DNA of 64,000 nt from Trissonchulus latispiculum (taxonomy: Eukaryota > Nematoda > Enoplea > Enoplida > Ironidae), in contig JASAND010006624.1 of NCBI GenBank assembly GCA_030248195.1, positions 1 to 64,000 on the forward strand. The letters run 5' to 3'. Shown here piece by piece: positions 22,892-34,062 of the stretch. How positions within the stretch are numbered: position 1 is the stretch's first letter; every line of letters starts with the position of its first letter. The translations under genes and the position numbers were made by a program. The notes under the pieces were generated by a model. It made no database searches and had not been told where the DNA came from. It was given only the letters and a program-made list of their open reading frames with translations.

Positions 22892-24226
22892 ATGGACACG
22901 GCTGACTATTCACTTGCATTCAAGGAAGCTCGACAAGCAGAAGGTGTCTACCCTGGAGAGGGAACGCCTGCCTTTTTGGAGGTGGATCCTGAAGCTGCGG
23001 TTCCTAACGCGAACCTTACAGGTCCAGCCTTACTGAATACGATCACATCATTGGTTCAGAGCACTGCCTTGCTGGCCAACGAGATAAAAGGAATCAAGAT
23101 TGCTGGATCAGAACAGTCCAGACCGGCTCCTCTGCCCAAAAAGGGAAACGACAAGATTCCGTTCCCAAATGATTTCAGATGCTTCAATTGTGGAAGATCC
23201 GGACATTCGAAGCGTGAATGCCGGTCTCCTGGAGGTGGTGCCTACAGACCCAGGGGTGATTATCCTGGGCCACCACGCTCCAACTATGGGTCAAACAACC
23301 ATGGGAATCCAAACCAATTCCGTTCCAACAGTGGACCTCCCAGGTATCTGCCTAACGGATACGGAATGGACAGAAGTCGGAATGATGGGTATCCACCCAG
23401 AAATGGACCTCCGGGTCAATATCAGCAGTATCCACAACCAAGGCCTCAGTGGAACAGAAATGATGGGCGGAATGCTGTAGAAGCAGTGAATGCCCTGTAT
23501 GGATCAAGATTTGCCGACGTGGGACAGCCCCGAAATGGGCCTGCCATGGTACAGACAGTAGCTGCTGAGCCCGAAGGGAAGTCTGGGTACTTTCCTCCGG
23601 GACCATCTCAATTGCCTACTCAGATCTTGCAGTTGGAACAGGAGATCAAGGATCTAGGAGGCCAGTATTTTGCTACTCCTCCTTATGTCAAGATGGAACA
23701 ACCAAAAGATAAGACTGCTTACACGTTGAACACTGACAAGGAATTAGTGGATCCCGAGACCGAAAGATTGGACCGTGAGCTCCATGCCTTGCCTATGTAT
23801 CGGAAGCCTATGTCTGTCACGTATCCGAGGACTCATCGATTGGAAGAGCCACAGACCATAGATTATGGATATCCTTCTCATGTGAAGAGGAGATTATCTG
23901 CTGAACTAGGGGCTGCTCGTCCAATCTCTGGAGAGAGCTCGGAAAAGGAAAGCTCGTCAGAAAAGTCGAGCACTGAATCGGCACGACAAATCAGTTTGGC
24001 GGATGAAAATATGACCGATCAGATTGATCAGAAGACCGGAGAACCGGGAAAATTGCTCAGTGGCCCGAGTCGGAGGCCCCTAGCCCGAACACACGATGGA
24101 GGACAGACGCAAACCAGAGGACATTCCCTGGGACGTGGCCGTAGACTGAGAAGGAGAAGGAGAATGATTTGGTTCAGTGTTACCCAACTCCGCGTTTTCA
24201 GTCTGTACCACCTCCGGATTCTCTGA
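22892..24226 (+). pseudogene. gag: Retroelement gag, nucleocapsid frame with zinc knuckle
   Basis: A frame of 444 codons. The first part continues the capsid. A single CCHC zinc knuckle of the form C-x2-C-x4-H-x4-C starts at about residue 97 and is followed by a Gly/Pro/Asn/Arg-rich low-complexity tail typical of RNA-binding nucleocapsid. The later part is Ser/Glu-rich and then Arg-rich. No aspartic protease D-T/S-G motif follows. It shifts frame again near its end. The nominal ATG is internal to gag, not a true start. Confidence 0.75.
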
Positions 24227-24672
24227 CCATTGGACTTGGTGAAGCAGTAAGGGAATTCCGCGTACAACTGGGGTTGTCACCCGCCCCACAATTGGAAGCA
24301 ATCCTTGACCAACAGAAGAAATTGGTCTCGTCATCTCAGACGTCGTCAGCAGGATCTGACCAACAGTCGAGGATCGCTGCGGATATGCCTACCATAATGC
24401 AGAGCGCACGAAAAGTTCTTGCTCATGGTAGCATGATGATGCATATGTTACATGCTCCTCTGTTATCTGAAAAGGAGCTGACGAATCAGAATGGCCAGGA
24501 CAAAGGGGCGATAAAGACCAACCCTGCGGAACCAAAGATAGAAGTTCAGCGAATGCCTAGTATCACAGAAATGGGTCCAGTCATGCAGTTTGCTGAAGAG
24601 TACTGGACCGACTGGGAGTCAAGGCTTCAGAAGAGGAATTGCTCTGGGCTTTGGACCCCAGCGTTCTCATGA
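24169..24672 (+). pseudogene. Retroelement frame of unknown function 1
   Basis: A 167-codon frame overlapping the nucleocapsid frame by 58 nt and the next frame by 34 nt. It is mixed in composition with several Met-rich helices and resembles no pol domain I know. Its position, where protease and reverse transcriptase are expected, is notable. It may be a long Gag extension. Confidence 0.45.
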
Positions 24673-25364
24673 CCCAGGGCGGTCCCTCATCTCCGCGCCG
24701 GATGGAGTATCAGATCAGTGACCTCATCAAGTATCCTGAAAGAGCAAGGTTCAAGGTCATTGACCAGGAAGCCATATACGAGGTCACTCGGAGAATCCTG
24801 AAAAGACTTGGGAAATCTGTGACTGATGAGCAATTTTATTGCAGTCTGGACAGCGATGTCCTGGAAGCGCCTGAGGATTCGCCTCATGCGGGCAGACTCG
24901 ACCTGTGGGTTGAGAATCTTCTTAGTGCAGCTATACCCTTGACATGGAGATTGATGGAAGCCGACAAAGAAAATGCTAATTCCTTGGCAGAAGAGATGGA
25001 AGGACTGGGTCAACATGGGATCATGGTACTGGACTCACCGGAAGAGAGTTCTGACGAGTCCGTTCGCTGTGACAGCTCAGACGGAACGGACGAACATCTA
25101 GAACACGCGGTGAATAAACTTCAATCACAAGGGATCTGCGTGAATCTGAACGCTGTTGAGCCAGTCACGATTAAGACCAAGAAGAATCGAGGACGTAAAA
25201 AGAAAAGAAAGAAGGTTATCAAGAAGATAAAGAAGGTCTTAGGGGAGGTACAGATCCCCAAATCTGACCTGTGTCCCCAGGATATCAAATTTCTCCGGAG
25301 ACTTTTGAAAGATGTAAGAACTAAAGAAAGAAAACGTTCTCAGAAGGAAGAGCGACGTAAATGA
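24639..25364 (+). pseudogene. Retroelement frame of unknown function 2
   Basis: A 241-codon frame with an acidic Ser/Asp/Glu stretch in the middle and a strongly basic Lys/Arg tract (about residues 185-210, like a nuclear localisation or RNA-binding patch) toward the end. It closes with an in-frame TGA, and the env-like frame opens two codons later in the same frame. The two could therefore have been one polypeptide interrupted by a single stop. Not recognised as protease, reverse transcriptase, RNase H or integrase. Confidence 0.45.
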
Positions 25365-25367
25365 CAA

Positions 25368-26537
25368 ATGAAACAAAAAAGAGAGCGTTATTGGGAATCG
25401 CATCAACGGTTCCTGCGGGCTAGAGCCCAAATAGAAGCAGCGAACGCTATCAGGCGGACTACGGACGTACCGCCTAGTCCAAAACGGAAGTCTCCCGTGC
25501 CAGACCGCCAGACGTCTCCCCGATCCAACTCCGTTCCTGCCATGGCGCGATTGCCAACAACGGAGACGAAAGAGGTTACTCGCAAAAACGGAGAGAAGAA
25601 AGGATCTGTCACAAAGATGGAAGGACGGACTAAAGGCATACGAGCCCTTCCGGTGCCCATTCTGTTGATGTGGGCTGTGTTCGGTCTAATGATTGCTATG
25701 CTGATACCTTGCGTTAACAGTCAAGGTGGAGACGATTATTTAACGCAGAGGGCCAAGGCCATGAACACTATGGTGTCTACCAAGTGGGGATTAGCTCTAT
25801 CACGAAAAGGTTTGATGGCCACCTATACCAAGACGGAATATGTTCCAATCCTGATTCATATGAAGATGCCTAAGCCGCCGCATATAGCCAAGGTGCGGGC
25901 ATGGCTCTCCTTTTGCTCGCTCTGTGGGGGCGATTTTGCATCAATTCCTGAGAAATTGCAACATCAATGTAAGAAGTGCGATACGCCTCGCGACCAGACC
26001 ATGAGCGGCTGTCCACACGAACCACATTTGGATGGACTGGTCCGAAACGTGACGGAGGAATATCATGAGATGTATGGAGGAATCCTGAATACAAGATACT
26101 ACTCGTCAGTCATGAAGATCATCTGCGACAAGAGCCCTATTCTGTGCAACACTTCAACGCCGCAGTACCCGCATTATAATGAATCCCTATACGCGGATCA
26201 CGGTTATCAGCATGTGCAATCCAAGTTCCCCTTACGCAGAAATAAAAGGGCTATTGGAACCATATTGGGAGTGGTAGGATTAGGGCTGTCCATTTCCAAC
26301 ACGGTGCATCTGGGATCCATGAAGAACAAAGGCAACGCCCTCATAGAGCCCACGCAGAAGTTGGACGAACAGGTAATCGCTCACGAAGAAGCTCTTGAGA
26401 AGTTGGTGGAAGCGAATGAGCACGTTTACTCATTCATGCACTATTCGCTACAAGAACTAGTGGGACTAAATCAACTCAGGCCGGTGCGAGGCTTTAACTA
26501 TGAGCACACAAGTGCAGTATTCACTGATTGTGTCTAA
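25368..26537 (+). pseudogene. env: Env/F-like glycoprotein, truncated
   Basis: A 389-codon frame. About 93 basic residues precede a hydrophobic segment at residues 94-116 ending PCVNSQ, which looks like a signal peptide or membrane anchor. A Cys-rich ectodomain follows with N-x-S/T sites near 227, 261 and 271. A basic furin-like RNKR at 291-294 is immediately followed by a Gly-rich hydrophobic stretch like a class I fusion peptide. Gypsy Env and baculovirus F proteins share this plan. The frame stops at 26537, homologous-looking sequence resumes in another frame to about 26691, and no C-terminal membrane anchor is seen. The copy therefore looks non-functional. Confidence 0.65.
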
Positions 26538-26751
26538 TTTTGAACACTCGCTCAAACACAGTATCGACAGTGTTATGGCAGCAGGACTTGATGGGAGGAT
26601 ATCCCCAAGCCTTATCAACTTCAAGGTCATCAGAGATATAGTTCACGGACATGCCCAGCCCAATCCATCCTACGGGATGAGCCTAGCCTGATCTATAGAT
26701 TTGGGAAAATATATCCTGTAAGGATGGACATTCGGAAGTTATTGTTTGGAC

Positions 26752-27649
26752 CGAATAGCGGATCGGTACGTCCCCTGTTAGGGCACTAGGATAGGTGGGA
26801 GGTAGATTTAGAAGTAGAAGTAGTTCGGTAGGTCGGTAGGTCGGTAAGTAGGGACTGCGTAGAATGGCTGCTGAGACAGTGAGTGAGTGAGTTTTTGCAT
26901 TTTTGGCATAACTAAGTGAAATTAATTATAGGCGAAAACTCGCTCAAAAAACAGCCTACTAACTTTATTTTCAAATCAAGTAATTAATGTAGGCAGGAAA
27001 ACTGATTAATTGTAGAATTTTAGACCAAATAACCAGTGGTTAGTAATTCTTAGTTAGCGTTACGTAAGTTTCAGTAATGTAATATATGTAAGTAGTTAGG
27101 CTAATTGTCAAGTTGCTAATTGCTCGAACGCGCAAATTGTAATAATTATAATTGTATTATTTTCATTAAATCATCTGTGTGCTAGTTACTGAGTCTTAGC
27201 ATAAGCAATAAAGGCGCGTTTGCCTTCAACTACGGTGCGTTTACCGTCGAATCTGATCACAAGCGAATAAAGGCGCGTTTGCCTTCAAATACGGTGTGTT
27301 TACCGTTTGTCCAATAATCACAGAAATCCAGGACGGAAGCAGTGTAAGTAAGTTTCCTGGTAATCTCGAAGCAGAAGAAACATCTGTTGAAGTCATCCAA
27401 ATCCAATGCTGTCAACGAGAAGCAAGTGCAGACCCCGCTTGCTGTTCACTTGGAAATCAGGAGCCTCAAACGAACTCACCGACGAAGACCCCTACCAAGG
27501 TTGGCTGCAGAGAATCTCTGATTCTGGAACACCACCTTTCAGAGATCTGGTGCCTAAAGTCAGTTTCATTGCGAGCAGACGTGCTGACCTTCCGTGTAAT
27601 TGAAAGATTAGAGTTTAGAGCGGATCGTGTCTCGGATCTTGCTCACTTC
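26752..27649 (+). mobile_element. 3' LTR with internal deletion
   Basis: Matches the 5' LTR from CGAATAGCGG to CTTGCTCACTTC but lacks about 1.59 kb between TTGCTAATTGCT (27123) and CGAACGCGCAAA (27124 on). The retained part keeps both AATAAA/hairpin repeats. Host-like DNA (CTTAAATATGG) follows directly. Confidence 0.7.
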
Positions 27650-28053
27650 CTTAAATATGGCATTAGCTTTAGAAGCATAAAAGGAAGTGAAAATGTAATT
27701 TTTAGGCAGTGTGTAGCTCGTCTTTGTCTTCGATTGGTTGGGGGCTGATTTAGGTGTCGATTTTGGAGGAGGGTAACACCATTCCTTGTGGGCTCGTCGT
27801 ATTTTTGCGACTTGTTTAACGTGTTTTCGTGAAGAGTTGTATCAAGTTTTGTACAAGTTGTGAACTGGTAAAGTTGTAGTTGCTTTTAAGGTTGTGCTCC
27901 CCTAATGTGCAGATATAGCTGTAGAAAGTGCAATTATTGCCCGATTTCATTCAAATGTTCAGAAAGTACGTAGGGAATGATAAGAAACATCCTGTAGAAA
28001 CGCCAGCTTCATAGCACTCCTGTACAGTGAGAAGTAAAAATTTGAAGTTCTAT

Positions 28054-28108
<55 letters not shown>

Positions 28109-28524
28109 AATTATGCCCAGCGACTATAATCATTTTAAAGCTTATTATGTGCTCTACAACAGTGCATTGAGTCATAAGTCTTTAGCTAGCATCGTTTTTG
28201 AGCATTGAATTTTTGAACAATTTTTGCTCGAAAATTGGTTATTTTTGGCACTATCTTGGTGAAAACAGGATTCGTCGAATTGGAGCCAGTGTACACTACA
28301 AGCGTAAACAAGTTTATATTCAAATTAAAGAGCTTCGAAAGAGGCATAAATCATGTTAATTATAGCCCTGTACACTGATTGAGTCTAAAGTTCTGGTCGA
28401 ATAGCTGATTTTGTCAAATTGCGGCCAAAATTTTTTGACCGAAGAATGCTCCACAACCAATGGGTGGATCTAAAGGATATGTTTATGGCACATATATACA
28501 TATTTATGAAACAATGTATAACAC
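27650..28524. other. Flank of retroelement, (TA)n tract
   Basis: No gene recognised. A (TA)n microsatellite lies at about 28057-28108. Confidence 0.4.
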
Positions 28525-28943
28525 CAAGAGCACATAATACATAAGAGTATAACAGCTGGCATACTCTATGTATATATTATGAGCTCGCTACATCCGATGC
28601 GCGCTATCGGCTGACCCCCCCCCCATAAATCAGACCTCCCTCACCTCGTCCCTACACGTGTACGGGGTCCAAACGGGTGATTGGGCTCGTGCTTGCATAT
28701 TTTGTACACAGATGTGTAAATCCTACAAGCTTAAACCCCATACACAAATTGGGGCCCCGTCAAGTTTAACATGTGTGTATACTAACATAGACCCCGACCC
28801 CCTCCCCCGTTTGGACCCCGTACATGTATAGGGGCGGGGTCAAGGGGGGTCTGATTTATGCGGGGGGTCAGCCGATAGAGTGCAGAGAATGTAGCGAGCT
28901 CATAATACACAGGGTATGACCCTTATGTATTTATGTACTCTTG
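28525..28943. mobile_element. CAAGAG-type MITE, 7-bp TSD
   Basis: The left end CAAGAGCACATAATACATAA and right end TTATGTACTCTTG are inverted. Flanks are ATAACAC (28518-28524) and ATAATAC (28944-28950), a 6/7 match. GAGCTCGCTAC and GCTGACCCCCC also occur inverted near the two ends. The inside is C/G-run rich. No open frame. Confidence 0.75.
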
Positions 28944-29801
28944 ATAATACTGTCAAATCGTTCATTCCAACACACTTTCCATTCCATCTCCATTTTCCAG
29001 TAGAATCCATATTCAAAACTCCATAATAAGCAAAACTGTTCATCACACAATTAACCACTTTAGTTCGTTTTGAAACCGCTTATTACTCGGATAGATTGTT
29101 TAAAGTCGTCGTTTTCAGATCATGCCGTGTCCTAAATTGCGCTCATTGGTTGGCACGCCGGCCGGTTTGAATGGAAACATGAATATGTTTTACTAAGCAA
29201 ATTCATATGACAAAATCCCTTTTTATTACACTTGCTAATTTCGGACAATACAATTAGTCATTATAGCCAAGGGGGACGATAGGCAATATGATACAACTGT
29301 ACCATGGCTATCTCTTGCTGCCTGGCCAAAGAAAACTTTGAATAACGTTTTCGTAAGTTTTCGATTTTCCACCGGGGTTACTTTGCTTGTTTTTGCTGGC
29401 TCGTGCAGCGGAAACCATTATCAGCTTCCACTGACCAACTGTGAGATAAAAAATTATTTGAGTTGGTTGCGAATGCAGTATAAACCTCATAGTAGCTGAT
29501 ACTGAACCAGTGATTTCCATATGCCCTTAGTTGATGGTTAATTACACACAGTTGTATTTGTTTAAGTGGGCGCTTGTATTACCGGGAACGGTTCTCCTGA
29601 GTTTATTTTCCAACGAATCTATTTAAAACTTTCGGCATAGGTAACTGGTGCTAAATGCTAACAATATGTAGAATTTGAATAATCCAGTGCTTGGCATGCG
29701 ACTTACACAAGAGGGATAAGCTGAAATTTTCAAAACGCTGTCACTCATTAACGGCTGAATGAAATTAGCTCAAATTTGGCACAAATGCGTAAATGAACAT
29801 A
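28944..29801. other. Intergenic, no gene seen
   Basis: No exon, RNA gene or delimited transposon recognised. Confidence 0.35.
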
Positions 29802-29932
29802 ACGCAGGGGCAATTTTTTCAGTTTTTCGATTTATGCAGTTTTGAGTATTTTATGAGTATTCGAAAACTTTGAAAGTCAATATATCACAGAATATACGAT
29901 TTAAACAAAAACTAAAAAAATTGCCCCTGCGT
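29802..29932. repeat. Small palindromic element
   Basis: ACGCAGGGGCAATTTTTT at the left is inverted at the right end (29907-29932). The 5' side continues CAGTTTTTCG. A similar end, CAGGCCGTTTTTTTAG followed by TTTTTCG, is at 30734 with its inverse near 30843-30855. The two may therefore belong to one small MITE family. No TSD confirmed. Confidence 0.5.
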
Positions 29933-30478
29933 ACCCGTCAAATGAACGTGCATGCAAAATTTGAGCGAGTTTGGTCGTAGCATTTATGAGAAAATCAAAA
30001 TGAAAAATTTCGCACTAATCACTTCAGTTTTTCGCAAATATTATGCTTTTAATAAGTCGCACAGTGTATTTCATAAAATAATAAACAAATCCAACACAAA
30101 AAAGCCCTGTGGAATTCATTGCCGAACGATTGGTTTTTACATTAGCATTCGCGTTGGGAATGGTAAACGTAACTTTGTCATATATTCAACCGCCCGTAAC
30201 TTTTGATTGCAACCACTTACAGGAGAGATATGCGCATCGTTGTAACGGACTTTTTTTGCTCTTTCACCTAGTGCATTCGACGTTGTCGTTTGAAGCTTTA
30301 ATAAAATTTCGAAATTTTAAGCCATACCGGTAGCTACCCAAGCACGTGGTCTCAGTTGCCAAAATTTTGTCAAACGATGCCCCGCCAACCAAAGTAAGCT
30401 TAGTTGGGATTTCTTTAAAATTGATCTATCGGTCTTAATTCTATATCTATAATCCCGATAATGCAAGCGCCACCTTAA

Positions 30479-31449
30479 GGTGGTAGTACCACTACCGGGG
30501 TGGACTTAGAACAGATGCTGTGAACTAAATACTTAATTAATCGGCTTGAAATTTGGCAAATTTGTTCTTTATCATGTTTTACATCAGATGAGCTGATCTA
30601 CGATACGGCGGGGACTGGCTTGCTGTCTACACAATAGGAAATGTATTAAAAGCTTTAAATTTAAATATCTCCTTCAATCCTTTATGAAATCATTTGAGAT
30701 AGTCAGTATATGGTTAGTTTACATATACGCTCAGGCCGTTTTTTTAGTTTTTCGTAAAAGTGAGTTTTCCGTTTTTTAGTGTGTTTTGAAAATTTGTAAA
30801 TTTTATATCTTGCTTAATATTGCGTTTTTCCAAAAACCAAGAAAACGGCCTGAGCATATGATGATGCAAAACACATTTGCAAAATTTGGTCCATTTTGAC
30901 TGAAGGAGTGACGAGAAAATCAAAAACAAAAATTCTGTAATTTTTCATTGTTTGCTTTGGTTTTCGAAATTTCTAATGCTTTCAAGCAGCTGCAAAGTGC
31001 GTTCTATTAAATAATGCACATAAATAACGCAACAGGAACCGTTAAAACACAATAGATTTAATTTTCGGATATACTGTTTTTACTTTACATTATGTGTGCA
31101 AACGGTCAACGTAATTCAGCTATATCAGCTATATATCAGCTATTCAGCTTCAACCGCTTGTAACTTTTGATAGAAACCACGTACTGAAGAGATATGCACA
31201 TCATTTTAAAGCGCTTTTTGCGCTCTTTCACGTAGTTCAGTAAAATTTAGTATACGAAACTTAAATAAAATTTTGACTATTTGCGCATACGCAAAGCCAC
31301 GATGGTAGCCAGCCAATTATGCACTCTCTGACACCAAGATTTTGCGCAAAGATAGTTGGCCAACCAGTTTTGCTTTATCCAATGTTTTGTCAAGATTGCT
31401 TCATCCATGGAAAAACTACGTAGAAAATCCCGGTAGTGGTACTACCACC
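30479..31449. mobile_element. TTAA-site element 1 (piggyBac/Kolobok-like MITE)
   Basis: Left terminus GGTGGTAGTACCACTACCGG and right terminus CCGGTAGTGGTACTACCACC are exact inverses. TTAA flanks both sides (30475-30478 and 31450-31453). TTAA target duplication is typical of piggyBac and Kolobok transposons. There is no transposase frame. It contains a diverged copy of the sequence found just left of it (29750-30345 against 30860-31290). Confidence 0.75.
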
Positions 31450-31453
31450 TTAA

Positions 31454-32588
31454 GGTGGTGGTATCGTTTACCGCACTGGTGTAGACTGAAAAATTTGATA
31501 TGGCAACCTATATATATATATTTGACCTCCTTAAAGCATTCAATAACCGAAAACTTGCATATTCTCCAAAAATGTAGCTTTCATGGTTCGGTGGTAACTC
31601 ACAGATTGGAAAAATTAAAATGAAATTTTGAACAAGGATTACTGTGGATTAAACTACGTTAGAAAGCTAAAATTTCGTATGCAAAGACAGGAATGTCTTG
31701 CCGAGGGTCAATTTTCAGCATTTTACTTACTGGTAAGCATGTCGAAAGAAAACTACCAAAAACGCACACTGACGCCATTTTTCAAAATTCAGCAAGCGAT
31801 ATCTCAGTTGTTCTTGACTCAAACGGGAAACTAGGAAAAATGACCCTGCAATAGGTTTTGGTCAATTTGTACGTCAAATTTGAAAACACAATATTACTCG
31901 AAATGTGACAAAACCTTGTTTAAAACATAAAATAAAATTGCTTCACTATTTAACGATCAACGTAATTCGTGCTTAGCTAAGTGCTGGCTTGCCATTACAA
32001 ACGCGTAGCAGTGATCAAAAAGGATTGATGATCTTGTTATCGTAAAATAGCGAAACAGACTGGTTGGGGAGGAAGAAAACGAGTGGGGCAGAGTTATTTA
32101 TTTCCATATATGTTTACGGGCACTTTGGATGTTGTGGGAGGGGGGCGAAAAGCATTATTATCCACAATCATTAAATATGCATGAATGAGTGACATTACAC
32201 GAAAAATTGGATTTTCTTGTAAATTTCGATTTTCGGCGGAGCAGATACAGCTGCACGCTGCTCACCGAAAGTAGTCTGGCTCGAGCTTAAAAACATTAAA
32301 AATTTTGATTTTTTAATTTTTTCGGTTTTTAGTCTGGATTGTGTCCACTTATATTAATAATGATAAAAAATTCGAAAACTACTAAAAAATTGAAAAACTC
32401 GTTATCACCATTTTTCATCACCAGTATGGAATTTTGGTCAAAATAAAAATTTTTTCAGACACTATTAAAAGTTTGATCAGCATGATTGGGAACACTAGTA
32501 AGGTCATCATGTGATATTTCAGGTCATTTGGGATTATTTGCTACAAAATTAGCCTTTAAAATACGGTAAACGATAACATACCACCACC
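31454..32588. mobile_element. TTAA-site element 2, abutting element 1
   Basis: Left terminus GGTGGTGGTATCGTTTACCG and right terminus CGGTAAACGATAACATACCACCACC differ only by a 5-bp indel when inverted. The element is flanked by TTAA at 31450-31453 and 32589-32592, so it shares its left TTAA with element 1. No coding frame. Confidence 0.7.
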
Positions 32589-32592
32589 TTAA

Positions 32593-33208
32593 GTACCGAT
32601 GACAGACACGGAAAGACCTTTTTTACTCGCTATGTCGACCCCAGGTCATCAGTAAAACACATCTTTATTCCTACATTCTATTTTGTTAAATTTATAAAAT
32701 GACCTAATTTATGATTAATTGCAGTAATTTCTGAACTTAGCTGATGATTCCGGGTAGACAAGCTTCCGATTCTTTCTTTATGTGTCCTACGCAGGCCAGA
32801 TTTGCCAGGGTACAGGAGAATCAGTCACATTCTCCCCATTGTGCGATTAAGTCGTTGTAAATGAAATTACATTAATATGCATGATGCATCATGCAGCATC
32901 ATTAATTGCTGTTGATTTGTCTGGTCTAATTAATGGTAGTTATATTATTAGTCTCAGTTCGAAATAATGAGATAACGAAATAACTATGAGACTGACTATG
33001 CTCTCGCTTAAAATGAGCTGCTCAATTAACGTTTTATTTGTTTGAAAGCAGTTTTCAAATGTTGTGTCACTTAATTTTAAGTGGAACCTACTGAACTTGG
33101 CAGGCCAAGCTATTGAAATCTCGACCTCAATCCTTACGTTCTAAAAACTTTACATAACACTCCACGTTGTTGATGCGATCTCAATTTCAACTTTTTGCTA
33201 AAGCCGAC
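32593..33208. other. Intergenic, no gene seen
   Basis: AT-rich. Short palindromic clusters such as GATGCATCATGCAGCATCAT occur near 32881-32900. No gene recognised. Confidence 0.35.
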
Positions 33209-33644
33209 TAGTGTTTTAGAACGGCCGGATTGAACCGGCCGGCCGCCGGCCGCCGGCCGCCGAAAAACTGTCACCGGCTGGCCGACGGCCGGCCGGACGG
33301 CGGCTAGCCAGACATGTTTTAGTGTTTGAATTCAATCTGAGCTAGAAAGTTGTAAAATATGTATATTGATGCATTGCAAAGGCAATGCAATCGGTTTTCA
33401 CTTATATATTTGGAAAAAGTCCACATTCAATCCTGCATGTTTTGTAAACATCTGTTGCTCTGGTCAAATTCCTGTGTTAACTACAAATATTTGTGTTAGG
33501 CCGCGGCCAGCCGCCGGCCAACGGCCAGCCGGTGGCTGAACGGCCGAACGGCCAACGGCCGGCCGCCGGCCGAACGGCCAGACACTTAGCCTGGCCGGCC
33601 AGCGGCTCAAAAGCCGCCGGCTTCCCGGCCGTTCTAACACACTA
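33209..33644. mobile_element. GGCCGG-rich hAT-like MITE, 8-bp TSD
   Basis: Left end TAGTGTTTTAGAACGGCCGG and right end CCGGCCGTTCTAACACACTA, with AAGCCGAC on both sides (33201-33208 and 33645-33652). Subterminal regions are made of dense GGCCG/CGGCC repeats around an AT-rich centre. An 8-bp TSD plus TAGTG termini fit hAT. Same terminus start (TAGTG) and plan as the GGATC-rich element at 52129. Confidence 0.8.
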
Positions 33645-34062
33645 AAGCCGACTACTAGAATCATCTTCGCTGAATCTTTCGACCGCTTGCTCCAAATGGT
33701 TTAACTTAGTTCTGATCTAAGCTAATAGATAACTCAGAGTTTACTATTCTCCACCTGAGCTCAAGCTCAGGGTTAACTTTTATTCCGTTGCAATACTTCA
33801 ACTAAGTTTGAGAATAACTAACCCTGAGCTTGAACTCAGGGTTTGCTGAAGGTTATCTTATTCTTCAGTTATACTCCAACTTAATCACGTGTCTGAGCAG
33901 ACAAGACAACCAATCATAACAAGCACCGCTGACTCAAAACCCAATGAAATAAGACGTTTCGTAACTTGCCAAATTTGTTTCACAGTAAGCATTGCATTCC
34001 TTTCAATTTTGTTTGTTAATTCTGTGTTTGTTATTAACTCCTTAAGGTTGACTGAAGACTAA

